DNA of 35,318 nucleotides from Candidatus Rokuibacteriota bacterium (GCA_016209385.1 JACQWB010000040.1:1-35318); one strand, 5' to 3'; shown: positions 14,626 to 24,383, numbered from the stretch's first letter. Made by a program: numbers and translations. The notes: generated by a model not told the origin, from the sequence alone.

Positions 14626-14638
14626 GAGGGGAATTACT

Positions 14639-15088
14639 ATGAGACGTGTACTGATCTTCTCCTTGGCCTTCCTCGTGATCCCTGCGAACACCTTGGCTCA
14701 GCAGGTCGTGGTTCCGCCGACCGCCCGCTACCAGCTCGTCGTGGTCCCAAATCACCCCGGGAGCCCGTTCCTGGTGGACACCAGCACGGGGTGCATCTGG
14801 CATCTGGTCCAGCAGGCGGAAACCAAGCGCTCCACCTTCATCGAGGTGGACGTGGAGAACCTCCACTGGAGCTGGGGCAGCGGAGCCCAGCAGCTCCTGG
14901 CTGCGCGCATAGACGCGTCGGAGCTGACCGACGAGCAGAAGCGTGCCCTAAAGCAGGAGCTCCAGCGGACCGGTTGCGGGCTCTCCCACGTGGTCCTGAC
15001 GCCGACAATCACGTCGCCTCCCAGCGCCGGACAGGGGCCTACGCCGGCGCCCCCTGTCTCCCCCCTGCCCGCGCGGCCTAGGCGGTAG
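14639..15088 (+). CDS. Small exported protein of unknown function
   Basis: 149 aa from ATG 14639 with GGAGGGGAATTACT just upstream. Residues 1-21 (MRRVLIFSLAFLVIPANTLAQ) form a signal peptide. The middle has YQLVVVPNHPGSPFLVDTSTG followed by CIWHLVQQAETKRSTFIEVDVENLHW, a beta-rich motif found in small secreted proteins that display bound values, but I cannot name the family. Two Cys (CIW, TGCG) may pair. The tail is Pro-rich. A 42-base block of its 3' end recurs at 19821-19862, upstream of the second FecR gene, showing that this gene was once duplicated together with the FecR gene. Confidence 0.75.
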   Translation: MRRVLIFSLAFLVIPANTLAQQVVVPPTARYQLVVVPNHPGSPFLVDTSTGCIWHLVQQAETKRSTFIEVDVENLHWSWGSGAQQLLAARIDASELTDEQKRALKQELQRTGCGLSHVVLTPTITSPPSAGQGPTPAPPVSPLPARPRR

Positions 15089-15112
15089 ATACGGAAGCCG
15101 GAGCGATTTCGG

Positions 15113-15142
15113 TTGACAATGCGAAGGGCTCGATTCGAAAAT
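15113..15142 (+). promoter_or_regulatory. Conserved TTGACAATGC promoter-like element, copy 1
   Basis: TTGACA (15113-15118), an 18-base spacer and GAAAAT (15137-15142). The same TTGACAATGC..AA.GG.T.GATTC pattern is found at 19971-20000, and its conservation between duplicated regions supports function. Confidence 0.5.
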
Positions 15143-15265
15143 GTGGTGACTTTTTCCTCTCAATGGGAAGCGTACGTGCAACATCTTCGGGGAGAAACGT
15201 AACGATTGACCGTGGGGAGTCAGGCGCGGTCTCGGCGGGAATCGGCCTGTAGAGGAGGGCTCACA

Positions 15266-15682
15266 ATGGTGAAACGAGGGTCGATAGGGTCGGTGACACT
15301 TCTCGGGTTGCTGCTCCTAGCCACCAGCGCGTTCGCGGGCCTTGAGGTCGATGTATCTTGCCCGGATACAGCAAAGCGAGACACCGAGGTCAGCGCGACC
15401 ATCAAGTTGACGAACACGGGGGAATCGAAGACCATTACCCGTGGCGCCTTTGCTATGCATCTCGGTAACTTGAGTTTAGTTGGGCCGATCGCTTTTGCCG
15501 TCTCGCAATCTCTAGCGCCGAACGCGAGCGTTTCTGTCGGCCCTATTCCCGTTTTCATTCCCACTCAGGCCCGCTCGGGGTTGTTTGTCTCTGTAATTTT
15601 TGGCCTTTTGGGCCAAAATGGCGCCAGTCCCACCCGGGAGCTCCTGGGGGACGGGCAGTGTCTCATTGAGATTGTTCCGTGA
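15266..15682 (+). CDS. Exported beta-sandwich-like protein of unknown function
   Basis: 138 aa from ATG 15266, chosen because AGAGGAGGG lies about eight bases upstream. The signal peptide is GSIGSVTLLGLLLLATSAFA. The mature part resembles a single Ig/CARDB-like beta sandwich: VDVSCPDTAKRDTEVSATIKLTN with a later SLAPNASVSVGPIPVFIP and a closing LGDGQCLIEIVP. One Cys near each end could form a disulfide. It overlaps the next gene by 4 bases (GTGA), so both are translated together and probably work in the same compartment. Confidence 0.75.
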   Translation: MVKRGSIGSVTLLGLLLLATSAFAGLEVDVSCPDTAKRDTEVSATIKLTNTGESKTITRGAFAMHLGNLSLVGPIAFAVSQSLAPNASVSVGPIPVFIPTQARSGLFVSVIFGLLGQNGASPTRELLGDGQCLIEIVP

Positions 15683-16599
15683 TCCGGCTTGTTCTGCGTC
15701 GGATACTCTACGCTCTTGGCTTAGGAATCCTCCTCCTCCTGGTGAACCTGGCGAGAGGAACCGAGCCGACGCCCCGGCCAGGGTCCGTGGGAGAGATCTC
15801 CGCCTCGCTCAAGTCCGGGATCGTGCTGGCCATGGCGGAGGCGTCGCCTACGGAGGAAGTCATTTTCCGGCGGATCAGCTCAAGGGAGACCGATGGGAGA
15901 ACGCAACTTTTCATACAAGTCGAGCGTGGTTTGGCGGGACCTCTCCGCCAGGGCCCGTTCGTAGTCGTGAACGGTCTTCAGGTCACGCTCCAGAGCGTCA
16001 GGGTGACAGCGGTACACCCCGGCGATCAGGAGGTGGAGCCCAGAGCCTCGTCGCTGTCCATCCTCTCGAATGCGTTCCAGGAGACCGTAAGGGGGCTTTT
16101 CCCGGAAGCGCCACCGCGGGAGCCGACCATCTTCACTGTCGCCAAGGCCGCCACCGCGCGGAGGATCGGCCGTGTGGTCTTTGAGCCGCTCGAAGCCGGG
16201 CTCGTGACCGGCGATCAGCGGGTGGAGCTTCGCGCTGTCTCAGCCCTCTGGTCCTCGGGCGCCGAAGACCTTCACATCACCGGGCTGACCCTGAAGACTG
16301 CGGGAGGCCAGCGCTTGGAAGCGGACGAGGCGAACCTGAAACCCAACGGAAACCTCTTCATCCTTGGTCCATACATGCTTTTTGCCGACACAGAAAAGAG
16401 CCAGGGAGAGTCGGCCGTGTTCACCCTCACTCCTGATGGGAGCCGGCTGGTCAATCGTGGGCCGCTTCCACTCGGGGCCATTGCCCCGGGGGGGACGATC
16501 GGGTTTTCCACCGACTTGACCTGGACCGCCATTCTGAGCCCTGTCTCCCCCCGAATCGTCCCGGTCGATAAAGCTGCGAGACGGCCGGGTCGGACATGA
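15679..16599 (+). CDS. Exported or membrane-anchored protein of unknown function
   Basis: 306 aa from GTG 15679, coupled to the preceding gene by a 4-base overlap. Residues 2-26 (IRLVLRRILYALGLGILLLLVNLARG) form an uncleaved anchor or signal peptide. The rest is beta-rich and without Cys: two similar halves seem present, around FRRISSRETDGRTQLFIQVERGL and around VSALWSSGAEDLHITGLTL. I recognise no family. Together with 15266 it forms a two-gene unit just before the first FecR giant, so a role in the same surface system is likely but unproven. Confidence 0.65.
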   Translation: MIRLVLRRILYALGLGILLLLVNLARGTEPTPRPGSVGEISASLKSGIVLAMAEASPTEEVIFRRISSRETDGRTQLFIQVERGLAGPLRQGPFVVVNGLQVTLQSVRVTAVHPGDQEVEPRASSLSILSNAFQETVRGLFPEAPPREPTIFTVAKAATARRIGRVVFEPLEAGLVTGDQRVELRAVSALWSSGAEDLHITGLTLKTAGGQRLEADEANLKPNGNLFILGPYMLFADTEKSQGESAVFTLTPDGSRLVNRGPLPLGAIAPGGTIGFSTDLTWTAILSPVSPRIVPVDKAARRPGRT

Positions 16600-16708
16600 A
16601 AAGCGTTCTGTTGTGTGCTGTGGAATGGGACCAGCTGTTTGCTCAAAAACTCACGTGCTTGCTGAGACCTGGCGGGGAGAGAACCGTCCCAGTCCTGGAG
16701 GGACTCCG

Positions 16709-19579
16709 ATGAGCCGAGACGTTGCGCGCAAGCTGGTGGCTGTCCTGCTCTTTCCCACCCTCTGGCCCACTCTGGCTCTGGCCCAGGAGCCCAAGGCCGG
16801 CGTCGTCACGACCCTGCAGGGACAAGCCACGGTCGCACGTCCAATTCTCCCCCGACCGGTTGCGTTGAAGTTTAAGGACGACGTCTTCGTCCGTGACCAG
16901 ATCGATACCCGTGAAAACTCCATCGTCAGGCTGCTCCTGGGCGGCAAGGCGCTGGTGACGATCCGGGAGCTTTCCGCGTTTACCGTCACCGAGGAGCCGG
17001 GCCGCGCCGTGGTGGACCTACAGTCGGGGAAGCTAGCCGTGGCGGTATCCAGGCGTCTGCTCAGGCCCGGCGAGTCCATCGAGATCCGCACCCCCAACGC
17101 CGTTGCCGCGGTGCGGGGGAGTTTACTCGTTGCTGAGGTCAGGATCGTCGCGGGAGTTCCTGAGACTCTTTTCACGGCCCTCCAGGTCACCGTGCCGATC
17201 CTGGTTTCCTTGCGGGCTGATCCCACCGTCAGCATCCCCCTCGGCATCAACCAGGCCGTAGGGGTCTTGGGACTGGGGGCGGCCTCGAGGGCGGGATCGG
17301 TCCAGACGATTACCCCTGAGCAAGCCAAGGAGGTCGGCAAGACGGCCGAGGCGCCCAAGCCCAAAGAGCAGAGCGAGAAGCCCCCGGAACAGGTGGCCGA
17401 GAAGGTCAGCAGCGACAAGGTTCAGGAGGCCGCCCAGCTTGCGGCTCAGCTTGCCCCGGCGCTCCCGACTGCGCCTCCGCCTCCGTCCGTGGCCCTGGCA
17501 CCGCCGCGCACCTCGACATCAGACATCGGCGTCCAGGAACAATCCAGCACTCAGACGGCGCCTACCCTTCTGGATGTGCCGGATGTCCTGATCAAAAATA
17601 CCTCGAAGACCTTGGCTCTGGGCGAGACGTTGAAGACGTTCGGCTCTGACACCGTCCGGAGCGGCAAGTCTCCTGTGGTGGAGGTGAGCAACTCCACGGT
17701 CAGCCAGTCCGGGGACGGCAGTGTGATCCAGACGGCTCCAGGGGTGACCGTAAAGTTGAACGGACCGCTCCTGGTCGCGAGCCCGACCAGCAGCCTTAAC
17801 CTGCTCGGCAGCCTGCTCTCCGTTAACGGGACATTCAGCAGCAGCGCGGATGCCCCGCTCGTTCAACTTTCCGGTACCGAGGTCATCCACACGGGGATCG
17901 AGGGCTTGATCGAGGTCGCCCCAGGCGCCAAGCTCACCGTGACCGGGCAGCTCCTTAGCGCTCTCAACAGCAATGTCCAAGCCGGAACGAGCCTCCTCAC
18001 CGTGGCGGGCAGTTTGACAAGCACCGGGAGCGCCCCGCTCCTGCAGTTCGATTCGAGCGCGGTCACCAGCCTGCTCACGATTCCAGGATCGGACGTCAGC
18101 CTTCAGGGCCCCTTGTTTAGCTCGACCAAGGGGACCGTGACGACAAACTTCGATGCCGTCAGCATCTTCAATGGTGGGACGCTGACGAATACGAGCACCC
18201 TCCCGCTGATCCAGCTGAGCGGGACCACGGTCAACGTCGGGACCCATGGCGCCGATACCCACCTCGTTCGGGTGTTCGGCGTGCTGGCCGGCAAGCGCTC
18301 CTCGGTCACTCTGGCGGGGGCGCTGCTGAGCGCCGCTGACAGCGCGCTGACTGTGAGAGGAGACGACTTCATCGAAATCGCGGCCGGCGCCAAGGTGGCG
18401 AGCACCGGCAGCGCGGCACTCGTCCAGTTGACCAATACGCCGCTCACGGTGACCGGCACGCCCGCGCTCGTCAACGCCTTCCTCCATGTTGTCGGCTCTG
18501 CTGGCGGGTTTAGCCCAGAGCTTGCGCTCAGCGGGCCGCTGCTCGCCGCGACAGGGAGTGCCTTAAAGACCAAGGGTTCTTTCATAGTCATCGAGTTGGA
18601 CGGGATCGTCACCAGCACGACGACCGAGCCTTTTATCAAGTTGACCGGTGGCTCCCTTGAGACCGGGAGTCCGGACGAGAGCCTTCTCAGCCTGGAGACC
18701 GGAGGCAAGCTGAATCTGAAAGGGTCGCTTCTCAGCGCTAACAGCAGTACTCTCACCCTCCCGGGAGGGTTGGTCGCCATCGACGACGACGGCCAGCTCG
18801 TCGTAACTGGCTCGACCGACCCCCTGGTGTCGATCACTGGAGGGACCCACTCGATCGCGAGCACGAGCGGGGAGGCGATGTTCGACCTGCAGGGGAGTGC
18901 GACCGCGGTGGATGCGGAGACAGGCCTGACTCTGGGGACGGACAAGCCGCTCCAACATGGCGGAGCGCTCCTCGAGATTTCGGGGGCCACGGTGAGCGGC
19001 CAGAAAGGCCTGAGGATTGACACCGCCCTTCTGGAGGCCACGGCCCCGCTCCTGAACCTCAAGGCGGGGAGCAATCTCACCACGAGCACGGATGCCATAG
19101 ATCTCTCCCTCAAAGCGAAGGTCACCAGCCTTGGGCCAGTCATCAAGCTAGATGCGAGCACTCTCAACGTCGCCAGTGGGGCGCTGATCAACCTCGCGGG
19201 CGGGAGCTTTCTGAAAGTGACCGGAGATCTCTTCCAGCTCAGCAACGGGAGTATCATCAACGTCAACGGCCTGAGTAACGGGTTCCTGATCGCCGCCTCC
19301 GGCGGGTCTATCCTGAATGTCTCCGGGGCTCTCGTCGTGTTCAACGGCACGGGCGGCAACAGCATTGTTATGAAGAACAACCTCCTACCCACGACGACTC
19401 TCAACGTGGGGGCCTTTTCGTTCCCGATCCTCCTCGTCAACGGGGCTCAGAGCACCCAGGTCTCCATCAACGGCACTCCGATCAAAGGCTCCACCTTGGG
19501 CAGCATCACCTTCCCCAACGGGGGCAGCCTGATCAAGGTCGACGGCCCCACGGCCAAGGTCGTCATCTCGGGGCTATAG
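16709..19579 (+). CDS. Giant exported FecR-domain protein with beta-solenoid-like repeats (copy A)
   Basis: 956 aa from ATG 16709, with GGAGGGACTCCG before it; the longer frame lacks a credible start. Signal peptide 1-25 (ending LALAQ). FecR domain about 28-150: GVVTTLQGQATV, DQIDTRENSIVRLLLGG, VVDLQSGKLAVAV, IRTPNAVAAVRGS. Next come a small conserved beta domain with VGVLGLGAA, a Lys/Glu-rich then Pro-rich linker (about 205-265), and a 650-residue region of short strands repeating patterns like APLVQLSGTEV, LSLQGPLFSST and TSTLPLIQLSGTTV, which suggests a parallel beta-helix. No Cys was noticed. FecR domains sense or scaffold envelope signals; the solenoid would project from the cell surface. 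Gene B at 20138 is a paralogue. Confidence 0.85.
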   Translation: MSRDVARKLVAVLLFPTLWPTLALAQEPKAGVVTTLQGQATVARPILPRPVALKFKDDVFVRDQIDTRENSIVRLLLGGKALVTIRELSAFTVTEEPGRAVVDLQSGKLAVAVSRRLLRPGESIEIRTPNAVAAVRGSLLVAEVRIVAGVPETLFTALQVTVPILVSLRADPTVSIPLGINQAVGVLGLGAASRAGSVQTITPEQAKEVGKTAEAPKPKEQSEKPPEQVAEKVSSDKVQEAAQLAAQLAPALPTAPPPPSVALAPPRTSTSDIGVQEQSSTQTAPTLLDVPDVLIKNTSKTLALGETLKTFGSDTVRSGKSPVVEVSNSTVSQSGDGSVIQTAPGVTVKLNGPLLVASPTSSLNLLGSLLSVNGTFSSSADAPLVQLSGTEVIHTGIEGLIEVAPGAKLTVTGQLLSALNSNVQAGTSLLTVAGSLTSTGSAPLLQFDSSAVTSLLTIPGSDVSLQGPLFSSTKGTVTTNFDAVSIFNGGTLTNTSTLPLIQLSGTTVNVGTHGADTHLVRVFGVLAGKRSSVTLAGALLSAADSALTVRGDDFIEIAAGAKVASTGSAALVQLTNTPLTVTGTPALVNAFLHVVGSAGGFSPELALSGPLLAATGSALKTKGSFIVIELDGIVTSTTTEPFIKLTGGSLETGSPDESLLSLETGGKLNLKGSLLSANSSTLTLPGGLVAIDDDGQLVVTGSTDPLVSITGGTHSIASTSGEAMFDLQGSATAVDAETGLTLGTDKPLQHGGALLEISGATVSGQKGLRIDTALLEATAPLLNLKAGSNLTTSTDAIDLSLKAKVTSLGPVIKLDASTLNVASGALINLAGGSFLKVTGDLFQLSNGSIINVNGLSNGFLIAASGGSILNVSGALVVFNGTGGNSIVMKNNLLPTTTLNVGAFSFPILLVNGAQSTQVSINGTPIKGSTLGSITFPNGGSLIKVDGPTAKVVISGL

Positions 19580-20137
19580 CGCGCCTGCCCTGTCAGCTTC
19601 AGGCCGTACCGGAGCAACGGCGGTGCGGGGGTGGGTTTTATTCCTTGTGGGTCATGCTCGTGGGGTCATGATGGACTCCCCTAGCCTTCGTTAACAGTTC
19701 CCGCCGCGGTCCCTACTCCGGCTTCCAATACCCTTCGATTGGAAGAAGTGATTTTCCTTCGGGAACGGTCGTGGCAACACTCCTTCGATTCGCTCCCTTC
19801 CGGGCGAGGCGGCGCTACGCGAAGCGTGCCCCAAAGCAGGAGCTCCAGCGGACCGGTTGCGGCCTCACCCCGGACGATCACGCGGGCTCCCGGTGCCGGT
19901 CAGGGCCCCCGGCTTCGCGACACGGGCTCGACTCAAGCCGTAGAGGCAGGGCACGACCCCAAATTTTGGGTTGACAATGCAAATGGTTAGATTCCAGAAT
20001 CTGGCAATGTTTGCGCTGCCTTGCCTGAGAGGCTGAGTTCTGTTGAGCATATCTTCGACAAAACCGTTGCCCAACGGTCACGCGCTTCGTGAGACTCTGG
20101 GGAGCGAGATTCGTCCGACCTCTGGAGGGGCACTCTG
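19580..20137. repeat. Intergenic region with remnants of the duplicated upstream block
   Basis: No intact gene. 19821-19862 matches 14938-14979 in 41 of 42 bases (3' end of the small secreted gene), followed by a Pro/Gly-coding decayed tail resembling 15010-15070, and then a second TTGACAATGC element at 19971. The order (secreted-gene tail, promoter, FecR gene) repeats that at 14639-16709, but without the two genes at 15266 and 15679. 19580-19820 shows nothing recognisable. Confidence 0.8.
19971..20000 (+). promoter_or_regulatory. Conserved TTGACAATGC promoter-like element, copy 2
   Basis: TTGACA (19971-19976), an 18-base spacer and CAGAAT (19995-20000). It lies about 138 bases before the second FecR gene. 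Confidence 0.5.
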
Positions 20138-23100
20138 ATGAGCCGACGCGTTGCACGCAAGGTGGTGGCGGTGCTGCTCCTTTACACCCTCTGGCCTGCC
20201 CTGGTCCTGGCCCAGGAGCCCAAAGCTGGCGTGGTCACGACCCTGCAGGGGCAGGCCACGGTCGCGCGTCCAATCCTCCCCCGACCGGTTGCGTTGAAGT
20301 TTAAGGACGACGTCTTTGTGCGGGACCAGATCGATACCAGGGAAGCTTCCATCGTACGGTTGCTCTTGGGGGGCAAGGCCCTCGTGACGATCCGGGAGTT
20401 GTCCAGGTTTACCGTCACTGAGGAACCCGGCCGTGCTGTCGTGGACCTTCAGTCGGGCAAGCTCGCCCTGGCGGTGGCCAAGGGCCTGCTGAGGCCGGGG
20501 GAGTCCATCGAGGTCCGCACCCCCAACGCCATCGCCGCGGTACGCGGCAGCCTGATCGTCGCCGAGGTCAGGATCGTCGCTGGCGTTCCTGAGACTCTTT
20601 TCACGGCCCTCCAGGTCACCGTGCCGATCCTGGTTTCCTTGCGGGCTGATCCCACCGTCAGCATCCCGCTCGGCATCAACCAGGCCATCGGGGTCTTGGG
20701 ACTCGGGGCGGCCGCGAGGGCGGGAGGTGTTCAGACACTGACCCCTGCGCAGGCCAAGGAGGTGGGCAAGGCGGCCGAGGCACCCAAGCCCAAGGAACAG
20801 AGCGAGAAGCCCCCGGAACAGGTGGCAGCGAAGGTCAGCAGCGACAAGGTTCAGGAGGCCGCCGAGCTCGCCGCTCAGCTCGCCCCTGCGCCACCGACTG
20901 TGGCCCCGCCCCCGCCTGTGGCCCCGCCACCCCCACGGACGTCAACATCCGATATCGGCGTCCAGAACCAATCCGCCACGCAGACGGCACCGACCCTTGT
21001 GGGGCCGCCGGAGATCCTCATCAAGGACACCTCCAAGACCTTGGGCGCCGGAGAGACGCTCAAGACGTTCAGCGGGACCGTCCGCCGCACCAGCACTGGA
21101 CCCGTCGTGCAGATCATCAACGCCACGGTGACCCAGCCAGCGTCCGATAACTTGATCCAGTCGGACCCCGGAGCGGACGTGGGCCTTGCCGGGCCGGTTC
21201 TCGACGTGAGCAACGGCATCCTCACGACCGGCGGCAGCGTGCTGCGGTTCAGCAACGGCATCCTCACGACAACCACCCTCAAGCCCCTCATCTCCTTCAA
21301 CCCGAGCAGCTCCACCAGCGGCGGTAACTTCCTCTTATTGACCGACGGCTTCGTCCTGGACCTGAAGGGCGCGCTCCTCACCGCCCAGGACACGACCTTC
21401 AAGACCGGTGACCCGGCCACCACCCCGCGCTCGTTTATCTTCATTGGCGACAGCGCCAAGCTCACGAGCACGACGCTCGATCCCCTGATCACGTTCAGCC
21501 AGAGCACGCTCGACACGTCGGGAAGCTTTTTCAGCCTACGCCGGTCCGGAACCACACCGAGCGCCGTGGAGCTGGCCGGACCGCTGCTGAAGGCGGCGGG
21601 CGGGAGCATTAAGGCGTTCACCACCGCACTGAAGGACACCTCGGGGAACCCCGTGCTCTGCTGCAACCTCCTCTCTGTGGGCCAGGGGGCGAAGTTCACG
21701 AGCACTACTGGGAGCCCGCTGATCGAACTGAACGGCACGACCATCGATGTCGGCAGCAGGGTTGTCAGCGTCTTTGACACCACGTCCATTCAAGGGGAGC
21801 CAACCATCACGGCGCCGGCCTCACTGACGCTGTCGGGTCCGCTTCTGAAGGCTACGGATGGCAGCATCAAAGGGATCCTGGACCTGTTGGGAATCTTCCG
21901 CTCCTCGTTGACCAGTAGCACGACTGACCCCTTGATCCAGCTCGGCGGAACAACGGTAACCATGGGCGGGACCAACCCGTTCACGGGCGCCACGACAGCG
22001 GGCCGCCTGCTCCAGATGTCCGCGTCGACCACCACGCCCGCCAACCTGATCCTGAAGGGTCCGTTGTTCAGCTCGACGAATGCAACCATCGTGACCACCG
22101 ATGACGCCTTTGCCGTCTTCAACGGCGCCACGTTGAGCAGCACCACCACTAACCCCCTCATCTCGATCGATGGCGGCTCGCTGACCGCCAAAGGCTTCGG
22201 GAACTTCATCGTCCTCGCGTCGGGCACCGGCCAGCCGGCTGCTTCGGTGAGCCTTGCCGGCCCGCTCCTGAGCGCGAGCGGTACGACCCTTAAGAACGGT
22301 GACCCTACCAGCAATGTGATCAGCTTCATGTTTATCGGCGATAGCGCTACGTTCACGAGCACGAGTGCCTCGCCCCTTCTCTCGTTCAGCGGTGCCACGG
22401 TGGACGCCTCCGGCGGAATCCTTTCGCTTCGCCGCTCGACCTCGACGAGCGCCCCCAGCACCCTGACACTGGCTGGACCGCTCTTGGCGGCGACGAACGG
22501 AAGCAGTTTCGATGTCACGAGCCTCGGTTTCGAGTCATTCTCCGGCTTTAAAGCAGCCTGCTGCACGGCGTTCTTCATCGCCCAGGGGGCTCAGCTCATG
22601 AGCACCGCCACGTCCCCGCTTATTCAGCTTTCCAACTCCACCTTTAACGCCGGGCCTGATGCCCAGTCGGGAGGCACCTTCTTTAGCGTGACCGACACGT
22701 TTACCGGAGCTCCGGCGTCGGAGATCGTCGCCCCCGCGAGCGTGAGCCTCGCCGGGCCACTCCTCAGCGCCACCGACAGCAAGATCAGCGCGCTCTTCAG
22801 CCTCCTGAGCGTGGTCCGATCGAGCCTCACCAGTACCAGCACCGATCCGCTCATCCAGTTCGGCGGGACCACTGGCACCACTGTCAATCTCGGAGGGACC
22901 AATCCCTTTAGCCCCACTACTCCAACCCGGGGGTCCTTGCTCGTTACCGTAGCATCCTCTACTGGTAATACCCCGAGCGCACCCGCCACGACCTCGCTCA
23001 GAGGGCCGCTGCTCCAGGCGACGAACGCTAGCATCACTGTCACGGGTGACGTCCTGGGGATCTTCAATGGGGCGGCGGTGGCGAGCGATAGCACGTCAGG

Positions 23101-24259
23101 ACTCGTGATCCTCGACAAGACTTCACTCAAAGCTGGCAGCAGCGCGTTCACTCAGCCATTCCAAGGCGTGTTGCTTCATCTGGCGAACAAGGGTGGGCCA
23201 GGCGGGACGACCCCGTCATCCCTCAGTCTCAAGGGGCCGATCCTCGTCGCGTCGAACGGGAGTAGCCTCGAGTTTACGGGTCGGCTGGTTCATCAGTCGC
23301 TTGGCGCCACCTTCACTGGCACGGGTAGCGCCCCGTTGATCCAGCTCAACGGAAGCACGTTGAAGAGCGGCGGCAACCTGCTTGGAATCTTCAACCCTGG
23401 GACCAGGATGGATCTGAAGGGACCGCTGCTCAGCGCGGTCAACAGTACCTTGACTGTTCCCTTTGGGCTAGCCTTCATCTCTGGCGGCGGCCAGCTCGTC
23501 GTGACCGGCTCGACGGATCCCCTCGTTTCCATCAGCGGGGGCACACACTCCATGGCCAGCGCTAGCGGCTCTGCCGTGTTTAATCTGACGGGCATCGCCA
23601 CGGCAGTGGATGCGGAGACAGGCCTGACTCTGGGGACGGACAAGCCGCTCCAACATGGCGGAGCGCTCCTGGAGACTTCGGGGGCTACGGTGAGCGGGCA
23701 GAAAGGCCTGAAGATCGACAGCGCCCTTTTGGAAGCCACCGCCCCGCTCCTGAACCTCAAGGCGGGGAGCAATCTCACCACAAGTGTGGATGCGATAGAC
23801 CTCTCGCTCAAAGCCAAGGTCACCAGCCTCGGGCCGGTCGTCAAGCTGGACGCGAGCACTCTCAGCGTCACGAGCGGCGCGCTGATCAACCTCGCGGGCG
23901 GGAGCTTTCTGAAAGTGACCGGGGATCTCCTCGCTCTCAGCAACGGGAGCACGCTCAGCCTCCTCAACGGAGCGCTCCTCAGCGTGAGTGGCGGGTCAGT
24001 GTTGAACGTATCCGGCGCTCTCGTGGCGTTCAACGGCACCGGCGGCAACAAGATCAACGTGACCAACAGCCTCTGCCCCTGCACGCTGTTCAGCGGCATC
24101 CCTGTGGCCCTCACGGGTGGGGCAACTTCGTCCAACGTCAGCATCGGCAAGAACCCGACGAAGAATCCCAGCCTCGGGTCAATTAACCTGTCTTCCTCCA
24201 GCACCGCTGTCATCGTCGTGAGCGGATCCACGAGCAAAGTCACGATCGCAGCCCCGTAG
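20138..24259 (+). CDS. Giant exported FecR-domain protein with beta-solenoid-like repeats (copy B)
   Basis: 1373 aa from ATG 20138, after CTGGAGGGGCACTCTG. Same architecture as copy A: signal peptide (ending LVLAQ), FecR domain, conserved beta domain, Pro-rich linker (PPPPVAPPPPRTSTSD), then a longer solenoid-like region. Units repeat with LTSSTTDPLIQLGGTT, a short linker, and SLAGPLLSATDSK. Some segments recur at about 300-residue spacing: SFIFIGDSAKLTST and SFMFIGDSATFTST. Cys occurs as CC pairs (NPVLCCNLL, FKAACCTAFF) and CPC near the end, unlike copy A. The last 220 residues and first 260 are nearly identical to copy A, so the middle has diverged and expanded. Probably a surface-exposed, signal-responsive or adhesive protein. 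Confidence 0.85.
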   Translation: MSRRVARKVVAVLLLYTLWPALVLAQEPKAGVVTTLQGQATVARPILPRPVALKFKDDVFVRDQIDTREASIVRLLLGGKALVTIRELSRFTVTEEPGRAVVDLQSGKLALAVAKGLLRPGESIEVRTPNAIAAVRGSLIVAEVRIVAGVPETLFTALQVTVPILVSLRADPTVSIPLGINQAIGVLGLGAAARAGGVQTLTPAQAKEVGKAAEAPKPKEQSEKPPEQVAAKVSSDKVQEAAELAAQLAPAPPTVAPPPPVAPPPPRTSTSDIGVQNQSATQTAPTLVGPPEILIKDTSKTLGAGETLKTFSGTVRRTSTGPVVQIINATVTQPASDNLIQSDPGADVGLAGPVLDVSNGILTTGGSVLRFSNGILTTTTLKPLISFNPSSSTSGGNFLLLTDGFVLDLKGALLTAQDTTFKTGDPATTPRSFIFIGDSAKLTSTTLDPLITFSQSTLDTSGSFFSLRRSGTTPSAVELAGPLLKAAGGSIKAFTTALKDTSGNPVLCCNLLSVGQGAKFTSTTGSPLIELNGTTIDVGSRVVSVFDTTSIQGEPTITAPASLTLSGPLLKATDGSIKGILDLLGIFRSSLTSSTTDPLIQLGGTTVTMGGTNPFTGATTAGRLLQMSASTTTPANLILKGPLFSSTNATIVTTDDAFAVFNGATLSSTTTNPLISIDGGSLTAKGFGNFIVLASGTGQPAASVSLAGPLLSASGTTLKNGDPTSNVISFMFIGDSATFTSTSASPLLSFSGATVDASGGILSLRRSTSTSAPSTLTLAGPLLAATNGSSFDVTSLGFESFSGFKAACCTAFFIAQGAQLMSTATSPLIQLSNSTFNAGPDAQSGGTFFSVTDTFTGAPASEIVAPASVSLAGPLLSATDSKISALFSLLSVVRSSLTSTSTDPLIQFGGTTGTTVNLGGTNPFSPTTPTRGSLLVTVASSTGNTPSAPATTSLRGPLLQATNASITVTGDVLGIFNGAAVASDSTSGLVILDKTSLKAGSSAFTQPFQGVLLHLANKGGPGGTTPSSLSLKGPILVASNGSSLEFTGRLVHQSLGATFTGTGSAPLIQLNGSTLKSGGNLLGIFNPGTRMDLKGPLLSAVNSTLTVPFGLAFISGGGQLVVTGSTDPLVSISGGTHSMASASGSAVFNLTGIATAVDAETGLTLGTDKPLQHGGALLETSGATVSGQKGLKIDSALLEATAPLLNLKAGSNLTTSVDAIDLSLKAKVTSLGPVVKLDASTLSVTSGALINLAGGSFLKVTGDLLALSNGSTLSLLNGALLSVSGGSVLNVSGALVAFNGTGGNKINVTNSLCPCTLFSGIPVALTGGATSSNVSIGKNPTKNPSLGSINLSSSSTAVIVVSGSTSKVTIAAP

Positions 24260-24383
24260 CAGGGCCGAGCCGGTCGGCCAGCCCGGTAGTGTTTGGTGCG
24301 GCCGCTCCGGGTATTCGTCCCAGCCTGGTTCGCGGGTTCATGGCAAGCCACCCGCCCGTCTCGCCGCGAGGGAGGAAGGGAAG
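24260..24383. other. Intergenic gap
   Basis: 124 bases with no ORF; ends in GGGAGGAAGGGAAG, a ribosome binding site for the barrel gene. Confidence 0.6.

Noticed and set aside
18103-19440. Minus-strand frame of 445 codons opposite the first FecR gene (with similar frames opposite the second)
   Set aside because: Ser/Val/Pro-rich antisense of repetitive solenoid codons, with no start signal and no homology features; both paralogues produce such shadows.
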